In this document: positions 42,087-49,191 of the stretch, piece after piece | Layout: every line of letters begins with the position of its first letter | Numbering within the stretch: the first letter of the stretch is position 1 | Assembly (NCBI RefSeq): GCF_937127095.1 | Contig: NZ_CAKZLP010000091.1 | Location: 1-51,582 of the forward strand | From: an uncultured Amphritea sp. | Lineage (GTDB): Bacteria > Pseudomonadota > Gammaproteobacteria > Pseudomonadales > Balneatricaceae | DNA length: 51,582 bases | Reading direction: 5' to 3' | Program-made: the position numbers and the translations under genes | Notes under the pieces: generated by a model | Databases searched by the model: none | The model's input: the letters and a program-made list of their open reading frames with translations, nothing else | What the model was told of the DNA's origin: nothing

Positions 42087-42272
42087 CACAGAAAATACTG
42101 TGACAACCTGAGAAGCTTAAGTGCTGTCCCCTTAATCAGAGGGGCAGCCACTATAAAATATATAAACGATATGGGTCTGATAAGCGCCGTTTTACGGTAT
42201 TAATGAGTTAATGCTTGCACGATGCGACTGCTGAAATTGCGCCATCGGAAGCAGCTTAAATGGAGCAATACT
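42087..42272 (+). promoter_or_regulatory. Conserved structured 5' leader of the third spuD paralogue (leader B)
   Basis: This 186-nt region repeats the architecture of leader A at nearly identical spacing: hairpin CACAG-AAAATA-CTGTG (42087-42102); CTGAGAAGCTTAAGTGCTG (42108-42126); a bulged hairpin 42124-42147 with loop TAATCAG; TCTGATAAGCGCCG with a CCGT/ACGG hairpin; and GAGTTAATGCTT (42205-42216). Compared with A, a G-C pair becomes A-T in the first stem and T-G becomes C-G, with the loop unchanged. The upstream ORF of leader A is absent here. Confidence 0.6.
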
Positions 42273-43373
42273 ATGAATCCGAAGAAGTTAGGCCTCGCTG
42301 CTGCACTCGCTGTGTCAGTATCCACCACGGCTATGGCAAATGATTCGATCAAATTTTATAACTGGTCTGATTATATTGCCCCCGATACGTTGACGAATTT
42401 TGAAAAAGAGACCGGTTTATCGGTCACTTATGATGTGTTTGACAGTAACGAAGTGCTCGAAGCGAAGCTGATGGCGGGTGGGTCAGGTTTTGACCTTGTC
42501 GTGCCAGGCTCTCAATTCCTGGGGCGTCAGATTATGGCGGATGTGTTCCTCCAATTAGATCGCGAAAAACTGCCGCATTACAAAAACCTCGACCCTGATC
42601 TGATGAAGGTGCTGTCAGAGGTCGATCCGGGTAACCTCTATGGCATACCCTATCTGTGGGGCACGACTGGTATTGGCTATAACGTCGAGCAGGTTAAGAA
42701 AGCCCTGGGTGAAGATGCGCCGGTGAATAGCTGGGATCTTATTTTCAAACCGGAAAACCTGGAGAAACTGGCTTCTTGTGGTGTGGCCCTTCTGGATGCA
42801 CCGGCCGAGATTCTGCCGATCGCGCTGAACTACCTGGGTAAAAACCCGAACAGTACCGACAAGGGGGATTACAGCCGGGATTCTGAGCTTGGCAAACTGC
42901 TATCGTCCATCCGTCCAAGCATTACCTACTTCCATTCATCAAAGTATATTAATGACCTCGCTAATGGCGATATCTGTGTTGCCGTGGGCTGGTCTGGCGA
43001 TATTCTGCAGGGAGCAACCCGGGCAGAAGAAGCCGGTAACGGTGTTAAGGTTGCCTATACCATTCCTAAAGAGGGCACTGCAGTCTGGTTTGATATGCTG
43101 GCAATCCCGTCAGATGCCAAAAATCCCGAAATGGCCCATCAACTGCTCGATTACCTGTTGCGTGCCGATGTTATCGCCGGGGTTTCAAACTACGTTGCCT
43201 ACGCCAACGGTAATGAGGCTTCCACCAGCTTAATCGATGCCGAAATTACCAATGACCCAACCATCTACCCAAGCGATGATGTTAAAGCAAAACTATTCTC
43301 GCTGAAGGTGATGCCGAAGAAAATAGACCGGGTTACTAGCCGGCTATGGATCGATTTTAAAACCAACCGTTAA
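42273..43373 (+). CDS. Periplasmic polyamine-binding protein, SpuD/PotF type (third paralogue)
   Basis: The 366-residue protein shares its signal peptide almost completely with the first copy (NPKKLGLAAALAVSVSTTAM) and has SIKFYNWSDYIAPDTLTNFE, EVLEAKLMAGGSGFDLVVPG and PYLWGTTGIGYNVEQVKKAL. The mature parts of the copies differ much more than the signal peptides and leaders do. GGAG precedes ATG 42273. It follows the aminotransferase-dehydrogenase pair, with no permease genes beside it. It probably serves the shared ABC transporter or supplies a different amine. Confidence 0.88.
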   Translation: MNPKKLGLAAALAVSVSTTAMANDSIKFYNWSDYIAPDTLTNFEKETGLSVTYDVFDSNEVLEAKLMAGGSGFDLVVPGSQFLGRQIMADVFLQLDREKLPHYKNLDPDLMKVLSEVDPGNLYGIPYLWGTTGIGYNVEQVKKALGEDAPVNSWDLIFKPENLEKLASCGVALLDAPAEILPIALNYLGKNPNSTDKGDYSRDSELGKLLSSIRPSITYFHSSKYINDLANGDICVAVGWSGDILQGATRAEEAGNGVKVAYTIPKEGTAVWFDMLAIPSDAKNPEMAHQLLDYLLRADVIAGVSNYVAYANGNEASTSLIDAEITNDPTIYPSDDVKAKLFSLKVMPKKIDRVTSRLWIDFKTNR

Positions 43374-43427
43374 ACCCGTCTTCTCCGGGGGGGATATCCC
43401 CTCGGGGTTATCTGAATGATAACAGCA

Positions 43428-43605
43428 GTCGCTAGATGTTAGACGTGACTGCGCCACTTGCTAGAAAAAGCGGGATCGGTGCACGGGTTAAGCTTTTTGT
43501 AGGAGGCGCGCTGGTATGCCCTCTGGGTACCTCGCGGCGATATAGCAGAGCTGGGATAGTGGCTAGTTGTAAGACGTGACTGCGTCACTCGCTAAGAAAA
43601 GAAAA
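43428..43605. repeat. REP-like hairpin repeats (two copies) with a GTAGGAGG-type element between
   Basis: Copies at ~43428-43472 (GTGAC-TGC-GCCAC, one mismatch) and ~43558-43600 (GTGAC-TGC-GTCAC) have GCTAG or TTAGAC flanks and an AAAAAGCGGG tail. Between them lies TTTGTAGGAGGCGCGC (near 43497), a GTAG-headed element like Pseudomonas REP sequences, with CTCGCGGCGATA downstream. Confidence 0.65.
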
Positions 43606-43682
43606 GTGGGGTTGAGCAGGGATTGATTTTATGTCAGGGGGGGGGGCAGTCCCGGGCACCTCAGGAGGCCCCGGGGACGGAG

Positions 43683-43796
43683 TTATGCCGCTTTTTTAAG
43701 CTTTTTCTTCAGTGCTTTCAGCTTGGTTTCGTGCTTAGCAATTTTTGCAGTACGGGTTTTAATGCTTTTTTTCAGTTCTTTCACTTTCTTAGACAT
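43683..43796 (-). CDS. 37-residue lysine-rich protein
   Basis: A 38-codon frame starts at ATG 43796, one base inside the stop codon of the upstream RHH-like gene (TGATG). It encodes a very basic peptide, SKKVKELKKSIKTRTAKIAK and onward, ending LKKKLKKAA. The heptad-like Leu/Ile spacing suggests one long, possibly coiled-coil, nucleic-acid-binding helix. I recognise no family. Overlap with the upstream gene supports translation. Confidence 0.55.
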   Translation of the reverse strand: MSKKVKELKKSIKTRTAKIAKHETKLKALKKKLKKAA

Positions 43797-43972
43797 CATT
43801 TATCACCTTGATTAGTGTTAGCGTTCATAAAGTCACGAATAAAATGCCTGATCTCACGGGCAGCGCTGGTATCCAGCTGTTCGCACAACTGAACAAACGC
43901 ATCGCGATCCTCGGCATTCATTCGAATCACTAACTGACTATCCTTCTTTTTGGCTTTTTGCCGTCCACCCAT
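43796..43972 (-). CDS. Small ribbon-helix-helix-like protein
   Basis: The 58-residue protein has a basic start (GGRQKAKKKD), a short strand SQLVIRM, then helices AEDRDAFVQLCEQLD and AAREIRHFIRDFMNA, the pattern of a ribbon-helix-helix (Arc/CopG-like) DNA-binding fold. ATG 43972 has GGAGA six bases upstream. A near-consensus promoter lies 53 bases before it. It is coupled to the lysine-rich 37-residue gene. It resembles an antitoxin or plasmid-type regulator in size, but the partner does not look like a known toxin. Confidence 0.6.
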   Translation of the reverse strand: MGGRQKAKKKDSQLVIRMNAEDRDAFVQLCEQLDTSAAREIRHFIRDFMNANTNQGDK

Positions 43973-44024
43973 AGCGCATCTCCAATCAAACTGAGAGGGT
44001 AGTAAAACCGGACACCCTGTTAGC

Positions 44025-44053
44025 AATATAACGTACAGCCAATGGCTAGTCAA
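44025..44053 (-). promoter_or_regulatory. Sigma-70 promoter of the RHH/lysine-rich pair
   Basis: On the minus strand TTGACT is followed after exactly 17 bases by TATATT, giving a start site near 44018 and a leader of about 45 bases. CGTATATAC just upstream and ACGTTATA across the -10 are possible operator half-sites for autoregulation. Confidence 0.7.
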
Positions 44054-44141
44054 TGTATATACGTTATGACAAGTAAAACAAAGATTTAGCATTTAATCCA
44101 ATGAACAGAGCAATCTTCATCAAAATGTCATATAGGGGCCG

Positions 44142-44280
44142 TTGCTAGAACGTCGCTTCGCGACTTGCTAGTTGTTAGACGTGACTGCGTCACTTGCTAG
44201 AAAAAGCGGGTAGGTTTCAGGGACGAGTCTTTTGTAGGAGGCGCGCCCTCGCGGCGATAAGGCAGAGCGGGGAGAAAAGG
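44142..44280. repeat. Composite REP-like repeat cluster
   Basis: Two hairpin copies adjoin: GTCGC-TTC-GCGAC (44152-44164) with GCTAGAAC before and TTGCTAG after, then GTTAGAC GTGAC-TGC-GTCAC TTGCTAG (to ~44210). TTGTAGGAGGCGCGCCCTCG (from ~44232), a GTAG-type REP-like element, follows with GCGGCGATAAGGCAGAG. The stretch from 44280 to the next gene holds GGGGACAGATCTATTT, a string I associate with transposase remnants, and no gene I can support. Confidence 0.65.
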
Positions 44281-44489
44281 GGACAGATCTATTTATCCTA
44301 TGCGTGGATCACTGGCTACCACAACTCGATTAAACGGAGCAAAAGTTCCACAGGGTCATGTACATTTATCCAATCCCATTAACGCATCTGGTAAGGGGTT
44401 AAGGTCCTAGCTTGCAGGGTGCGCTTTGGATTTGTTGGAGGTGTATGCTTTAAAGTAGTATCAGTGCTTTCAGTTGCTAGAGGTTCCTT

Positions 44490-44705
44490 GTGAATACAAC
44501 GACAGATACGATTGATCCGGGTTTGTGTCCTCTATGTCGGCAGTCTAATGAGTGCGGCAATATAGCCTCCTGCGGTTCTGATGCAAGTTGCTGGTGTAGC
44601 TCGCCTGGCATTACTTTTCCGGATTCGCTATTAGATAAGGTGCCTGCCGCGGCAAAAGGCAAGGCCTGTATATGCAGATCCTGTGCTGCAAATAGAGTTA
44701 ACTGA
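44490..44705 (+). CDS. Cysteine-rich CWC-family protein
   Basis: The 71-residue protein has paired Cys motifs CPLCRQSNECG, SCWCSSPGITFP and ACICRSCAAN, fitting the cysteine-rich CWC family (PF14375), presumed metal-binding. The function is unknown. The start is GTG 44490, with AGAGG about seven bases upstream. Confidence 0.75.
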   Translation: MNTTTDTIDPGLCPLCRQSNECGNIASCGSDASCWCSSPGITFPDSLLDKVPAAAKGKACICRSCAANRVN

Positions 44706-44803
44706 CTATACTTGAGTAACCAGAGTTATTTGATCTATAGTCAGCGATACGGGTAATCAGATGGTCTTGTTTCGCCTGCTGCTAAAAGCCTGAGGAATTG
44801 GAA

Positions 44804-45064
44804 ATGCCTAAAAATACGCATAAACGAAAAGCGTCTGTTCACTCTAAATCCAAAGTAGTCAAAAGTGCTAAATCATCAGGGAGAACGTCAAACCCTAAAA
44901 TATATGTGTTAGGTGGTTTGTTCTTTGTTGCCGTAGGTCTCTATCTTCTGCTGTTCAAAGCTCATGGTAATGCCATGACTGGCTTTGCTATGCTCGCAAT
45001 TATTATCGGGGTGGTGACGGCCATCATTGCCAGTTTTTCTGCGCCTAAGAAAAAAGCTGGTTAG
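44804..45064 (+). CDS. Small basic membrane protein
   Basis: The 86-residue protein has a Lys/Ser-rich cytoplasmic start (KNTHKRKASVHSKSKVVKSA), two hydrophobic segments (YVLGGLFFVAVGLYLLLF and FAMLAIIIGVVTAIIASF) and a basic end. I do not recognise a family. TGAGGA precedes ATG 44804 well; the TTG at 44798 is less likely. Confidence 0.6.
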   Translation: MPKNTHKRKASVHSKSKVVKSAKSSGRTSNPKIYVLGGLFFVAVGLYLLLFKAHGNAMTGFAMLAIIIGVVTAIIASFSAPKKKAG

Positions 45065-45186
45065 ATAGGTGTAATGCGATAAATAAAGACCTGCTATTGT
45101 GTCGTTCGCAGCTCTGATGCGCCGCGGTTAATCGGCATTCACAATGCTTTATTTGCAACCTGGCTATTTTGTTTCGGGGAAAATGA

Positions 45187-45672
45187 ATGATCAGAAAGAT
45201 GACGAAATCAGACTTTGAATCTTTCTGGCTTGTGTTTTCGAGTGTTATTCAAGCGCAGGAAACCTACGCATTCGACCCGGATATGACGCTGGTGGAGGCA
45301 TATCATCTGTGGTGCGAAATGCCTTTGGAAACCTATGTGTTTGTAGAAAACGATGTGGTTTTAGGCTCCTACTACATTAAGCCAAATGCAATGGGGCCGG
45401 GTAAGCATATTTGTAATTGTGGTTATATGGTTGCCCCTGAAGCAAGAGGTAAGGGTATCGCCCGCAAAATGTGTGAACACTCGCAACAGCAAGCGTTTTC
45501 ACTGAACTTTGATGCGATGCAGTTTAATAGTGTGGTGTCTACCAATGAAGTGGCTGTCCAGCTTTGGCAAAAGCTGGGCTTTACTATCATTGGTACGATT
45601 CCTAAGGGTTATAAACACGGTCAACTTGGCTATGTTGATAGCTACGTTATGTACAAACAGCTAGGAACATGA
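45187..45672 (+). CDS. GNAT-family acetyltransferase
   Basis: The 161-residue protein has the acetyl-CoA-binding segment NCGYMVAPEARGKGIARKMC and the late FNSVVSTNEVAVQLWQKLGF followed by IIGTIPKGYKHG, typical of GNAT N-acetyltransferases. The start IRKMTKSDFESFWLVFSSVI is also typical. The substrate is unknown. Confidence 0.85.
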   Translation: MIRKMTKSDFESFWLVFSSVIQAQETYAFDPDMTLVEAYHLWCEMPLETYVFVENDVVLGSYYIKPNAMGPGKHICNCGYMVAPEARGKGIARKMCEHSQQQAFSLNFDAMQFNSVVSTNEVAVQLWQKLGFTIIGTIPKGYKHGQLGYVDSYVMYKQLGT

Positions 45673-45681
45673 CTCATGTTT

Positions 45682-45740
45682 CTGGCAAGCGGCGCAGCCG
45701 CGTCTAACCACTAGCAAGTGACGAAGTTACGTCTGGCTAC
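45682..45740. repeat. REP-like double hairpin repeat
   Basis: GCAA GCGGC-GCA-GCCGC GTCTAACCACTAGCAA is followed by GTGAC-GAA-GTTAC GTCTGGC. It lies between the convergent GNAT and NYN genes and is almost the same as the copy at 46.39-46.44 kb. Confidence 0.7.
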
Positions 45741-45744
45741 TGCT

Positions 45745-46218
45745 TCAAAGAAGCATCTCTTCTTCGATTGGAAAAAACTCAGTCGCTGAGCTGATCAGTG
45801 AGTTTGCCGTCAGGGCTGGCACCCCATAGACCTGGGCTTTTACCCCATATTTCCGTTTTATCCGTTCCAGCAGCAGATCAAAGTCGCCATCACCGGATAG
45901 CAGAATAATGGTATCGACTTCCGGCGCGGAGTCCATCACATCGATGGCGATGCCGACATCCCAGTCGCCTTTGGCAGAGCCGTCACTGCGCTGAATATAA
46001 GGCTTCAGTTTTACACTAAAGCCGATATGTTTCAGGGCGTTCTGAAACTTGAGCTGGCTGTCATCACCCCGATGGATGGCGTAGGCATTGGCGATGATGA
46101 TCTCGCCCTCCTGACTGATCTTCTGCCACAGTTTGCGGTAGTTAAACTGCCGCCCGTAGGCCTGACGGGTGGTGTAATAGATGTTCTGCACATCCACAAA
46201 GACAGCGATTCGGTTCAC
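45745..46218 (-). CDS. NYN-domain (LabA/DUF88-like) putative RNase
   Basis: The 157-residue protein is a NYN PIN-like domain with the conserved acidic residues in AVFVDVQNIYY, KGDWDVGIAIDVMDS and LLSGDGDFDLLLERI. Such proteins are metal-dependent ribonucleases or bind RNA. The start is GTG 46218, with AAGGA upstream. The gene is bracketed on both sides by the same double-hairpin repeat. Confidence 0.85.
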   Translation of the reverse strand: MNRIAVFVDVQNIYYTTRQAYGRQFNYRKLWQKISQEGEIIIANAYAIHRGDDSQLKFQNALKHIGFSVKLKPYIQRSDGSAKGDWDVGIAIDVMDSAPEVDTIILLSGDGDFDLLLERIKRKYGVKAQVYGVPALTANSLISSATEFFPIEEEMLL

Positions 46219-46242
46219 AGGTGTTCCTTAAGTTTTTAATCT

Positions 46243-46445
46243 TTTTCTAGCAAGTGACGCAGTCACGTCTAACAGCTAGCCACTTTCATAACTCTGCCTT
46301 ATCACCGTGAGGTACCCAAAGGGCATACCAGCGCGCCCCCTGCAAAAAATTGTCTCTGAATTGTCTCTGGCACCTACCCGCTTTTTCTAGCAAGCGGCGC
46401 AGCCGCGTCTAACCACTAGCAAGTGACGAAGTCACGTCTAGCTAC
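46243..46445. repeat. REP-like repeat cluster between NYN and LysR genes
   Basis: Copies are GTGAC-GCA-GTCAC (46254-46266), GCGGC-GCA-GCCGC (46394-46406) and GTGAC-GAA-GTCAC (46423-46435), with CTAGCAA on the left and GTCTAAC or GTCTAGC on the right. Between them, CTCTGCCTTATCACCGTGAG and the following bases are the reverse complement of the GTAGGAGG-type element at 43.5 kb. The last copy runs into the LysR stop codon. Confidence 0.7.
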
Positions 46446-47358
46446 TTTTTTCAAGCTCCTCCATAAACGCATCCCGGATCAGGTTGTTACGGGCGCCTTT
46501 ACGGGTGATGGCGGTGTAGTGGGTGGTGAAGCTGCGTTTTTCCGGTTGAATCGCTTTAAGCCGTCCCTCTCTGAGCCACTGTTTGGCGTAGTGGGTGGGC
46601 AGAAAGCCGATATAGCTGCCGCTGAGAATGAGGAAGGCGATCCCTTCACGATCGGTAGAGCTGGCGCTGGCTTTGAGCAGTGCCTGTTGCAGTTTTATCT
46701 CGGCTGATTGAGGGTAGGCGGGTAGCACCGCGTCATATTGAGACAGTTCGCTATCACTCAGGGAGCTGTTGTCGTGATCAAACAGTGGGTGTTCATTGCT
46801 GCAATAGAGTACCGACTGTTCGTCATACAGAGGGTAGTAGTTGAGGCCCGGCAGGCTGCGTTGTTCGGATACCACGCCGACCAGTAGCTGTCCGTCTAGT
46901 ACGCCGGACTCTATATCCTTGGGCGGAATCATGCGGATATTGATAACGACTTCCGGACCCCGTGCTTTCAGTGCTGCCAGAGCGCGGGTGATGCGCATCT
47001 GGGGAACAGTGACCATATTGTCGGTGATGCCGATGTTCAGTTCGCCTTTTAGTTCGGTGTTGATGGCGTTGATCCGGGCGCGAAAGTTTTCCAGACCACC
47101 CAGCAACTGCAGGGTGGCGTCATACACCTCTTCGCCCTGTTCTGTCAGTGCAAAACCGGCGCGGCCACGGTTACAGAGGCGCATATTGAGCAGGCTTTCC
47201 AGCTCAGATATGGCTAAACTGATAGCAGGGCGACTGATATTCAGCTCCACCTCGGCGGCAGAAAATCCACCGCTTTCAACAACGGCTTTGTAAATACGCA
47301 GCAGGCGTATATGGGCATCACCAAGCTGGCGGGGTAACAGGTTTTCTGAACGGCTCAT
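46438..47358 (-). CDS. LysR-family regulator divergent from bauA
   Basis: The 306-residue protein has the LysR HTH (HIRLLRIYKAVVESGGFSAA, ELNISRPAISLAISELESLL) and an effector domain beginning near ELKGELNIGITDNMVTVPQM. It is transcribed away from the beta-alanine aminotransferase gene across a 101-bp region, so it most likely controls that gene. The stop codon lies inside the last copy of a REP-like repeat, which shows that the repeat has contributed the final codons or mRNA end. Confidence 0.87.
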   Translation of the reverse strand: MSRSENLLPRQLGDAHIRLLRIYKAVVESGGFSAAEVELNISRPAISLAISELESLLNMRLCNRGRAGFALTEQGEEVYDATLQLLGGLENFRARINAINTELKGELNIGITDNMVTVPQMRITRALAALKARGPEVVINIRMIPPKDIESGVLDGQLLVGVVSEQRSLPGLNYYPLYDEQSVLYCSNEHPLFDHDNSSLSDSELSQYDAVLPAYPQSAEIKLQQALLKASASSTDREGIAFLILSGSYIGFLPTHYAKQWLREGRLKAIQPEKRSFTTHYTAITRKGARNNLIRDAFMEELEKSS

Positions 47359-47375
47359 TGTTACGTAATATTATG

Positions 47376-47420
47376 ATTAACTTTAAATTAATATTTGTGA
47401 ATTTAATAAACTTAATCGTT
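47376..47420. promoter_or_regulatory. Candidate LysR operators upstream of bauA
   Basis: ATTAA-CTTTAAA-TTAAT (47376-47392) is a perfect dyad of T-N11-A type. TTTAATAAACTTAAT lies about 20 bases further on. Both are in the short divergent region, which fits a recognition and an activation site. Confidence 0.45.
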
Positions 47421-47459
47421 GGCGATAATAGAGTCAACAAGTAATAACCCGAGAATAAA

Positions 47460-48800
47460 ATGATGACTGATGATCTGAAACGTTGTGGCCTTTCCCAGGA
47501 GCAGCTTGATGCTCACTGGATGCCTTTCACAGCGAACCGTAGCTTTAAACAGGATCCTCGCCTGATTGTGGCGGCAGAGGGTAATTACTACACCACTGCG
47601 GATGGTCGTAAGATTTTTGATGGTTTGTCAGGCTTGTGGACCTGTGGTGCCGGTCATAGCCGTCCTGAGATCACCGAAGCGGTGAGCAAACAGGTGAAAG
47701 AGCTGGATTATTCTCCGGCGTTTCAGTTTGGTCATCCAAAATCATTCGAGCTGGCTCACCGTATTACCGAGCTGATGCCGCAGGGTCTTAACCGGGTGTT
47801 TTTTACCGGTTCCGGTTCTGAATCCGTTGAAACCGCACTGAAGATCGCCCGGGCTTACTGGCGTAAAAAAGGTCAGGGTGGTAAGACCCGTCTGGTGGGC
47901 CGTGCCAAGGGCTACCACGGGGTTAACTTTGGTGGTATCAGTGTCGGTGGTATCAGTCCTAACCGGGCGATCTTCGGTCAGGGTATCGATGCGATCCATC
48001 TGCCCCATACCATGCTAGAAGAGAACCTGTTTACTCAGGGGATGCCTGAAACCGGTGCTCATCTGGCAAACGATCTGGAACAACAGATCATGGTGCACGA
48101 TGCGTCGAATATCGCCGCTGTAATTGTTGAGCCGATGGCCGGGTCTACCGGTGTAATTCCGCCACCGGTAGGTTATCTGAAACGTCTGCGGGAGATCTGT
48201 GATAAGCACAATATTCTGCTGATCTTTGATGAAGTGATCACCGCGTTTGGTCGTGTCGGATCGAATACCGGTGCAGAGGAGTTTGGTGTCACCCCGGATC
48301 TGATGACGGTTGCTAAACAGCTGACCAACGGTGTGATTCCGATGGGGGCTGTTATCGCTAAACAAGAGATCTACGATACCTTTATGGCTGAGGGCGGCCC
48401 TGACTACATGCTGGAACTGCCACATGGTTATACCTATTCAGCCCATCCGGTTGCCTGTGCTGCCGGTCTGGCGTCATTGGATATTCTCGCCAATGACAAG
48501 CTGATTGAACGTTCGAAGTCGATAGCACCTCAGTTCCAGGAGATGGTTCACAGTCTCAAGGGCACGAAGTATGTTTCTGATATCCGTAACTACGGTCTGG
48601 CTGCCGGTCTGACCATTGAGGCCGCACCGGGTGAGCCTGCACTGCGTCCTTATCAGATCGCGATGAAGTGCTGGGAAAAAGGTTTTTATGTTCGTTACGG
48701 CGGCGATACCATTCAGTTGGGTCTGCCGTTTACCGTTGAGATTGAAGAGATTGATAGCCTGATTAACGCGTTGGGTGAGTCGATTAATGAGTTGAGTTAA
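47460..48800 (+). CDS. bauA: Beta-alanine (omega-amino acid):pyruvate aminotransferase
   Basis: BauA converts beta-alanine and pyruvate to malonate semialdehyde and alanine; beta-alanine is an end product of spermidine breakdown. The 446-residue protein has LDAHWMPFTANRSFKQDPRL near the start, VFFTGSGSESVETALKIARA, LLIFDEVITAFGRVGSNTGA and the PLP lysine in MTVAKQLTNGVIPMGAVI, close to the Pseudomonas enzyme. The next gene would normally be mmsA, but only its first ~25 codons are present here before an abrupt junction. Confidence 0.9.
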   Translation: MMTDDLKRCGLSQEQLDAHWMPFTANRSFKQDPRLIVAAEGNYYTTADGRKIFDGLSGLWTCGAGHSRPEITEAVSKQVKELDYSPAFQFGHPKSFELAHRITELMPQGLNRVFFTGSGSESVETALKIARAYWRKKGQGGKTRLVGRAKGYHGVNFGGISVGGISPNRAIFGQGIDAIHLPHTMLEENLFTQGMPETGAHLANDLEQQIMVHDASNIAAVIVEPMAGSTGVIPPPVGYLKRLREICDKHNILLIFDEVITAFGRVGSNTGAEEFGVTPDLMTVAKQLTNGVIPMGAVIAKQEIYDTFMAEGGPDYMLELPHGYTYSAHPVACAAGLASLDILANDKLIERSKSIAPQFQEMVHSLKGTKYVSDIRNYGLAAGLTIEAAPGEPALRPYQIAMKCWEKGFYVRYGGDTIQLGLPFTVEIEEIDSLINALGESINELS

Positions 48801-48876
48801 CAGCGCTTTTTTTTTAACAGAGCATTTATTAAGAGCGCCTGAGTTAAGGGTGCTTTTAAAGGCTGGTTTTTTGATT

Positions 48877-48899
48877 TTGCTGCGCCATCGGCGCAGCAA
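48877..48899. other. 10-bp hairpin between bauA and the mmsA start
   Basis: TTGCTGCGCC-ATC-GGCGCAGCAA is a perfect 10-bp stem with a 3-base loop and no T-run. It may protect the bauA 3' end in a processed message, or be a further hairpin-repeat copy. Confidence 0.55.
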
Positions 48900-48924
48900 T
48901 GCAGAGTAAAGAGATATTATTATT

Positions 48925-49191
48925 ATGACAGTTGTAGGCCATTTGATTAACGGTGAGATGCGTACTGACGCTGCCCGTACACAGCCCGTTTATAATCCAA
49001 TGTCACATTTAGTTTACGCAATAAGCCGTTTACAAGTCAGTGACGTGTGGGTTGCGGGCAAACAACTGCTGAAAGAAGGCAAATTCACCCAACTAGACAT
49101 CGAGCAGGTGGTTGCACAAACCAACCAATGGGCTAATAAAGCAAGACCTTTTAGTAAAAATAACACCGTCACAACGACAGAGAAAGTGTAA
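48925..49191 (+). pseudogene. Chimeric ORF: mmsA start fused to a deaminase-like tail
   Basis: The 88-residue frame begins VVGHLINGEMRTDAARTQPV, the start of methylmalonate-semialdehyde dehydrogenase (MmsA). After TQPVYNP (48979-48999) it continues MSHLVYAISRLQVSDVWVAG, which looks like the end of a TRZ/ATZ-type amidohydrolase (MtaD-like adenosine deaminase). Neither enzyme is complete. Downstream base composition and codon use change (more TTA, AAA and AAT). The stop overlaps the hmgL start (TAATG). The join is either a deletion/transfer event or an assembly chimera. Confidence 0.65.

Noticed and set aside
44194..44382. Open frame with WITGYHNSIKR, loosely like an integrase-core end
   Set aside because: The match is short, lacks catalytic residues, and the frame overlaps REP-like repeats with no ribosome site.
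43428..46445. GTTAGAC/GTCTAAC strings suggesting integron attC sites between small genes
   Set aside because: The strings lie beside 13-bp hairpins rather than as outer boxes of a 55-140 bp site. Genes are in both orientations, and no integrase is seen. A REP-like repeat explains them better.
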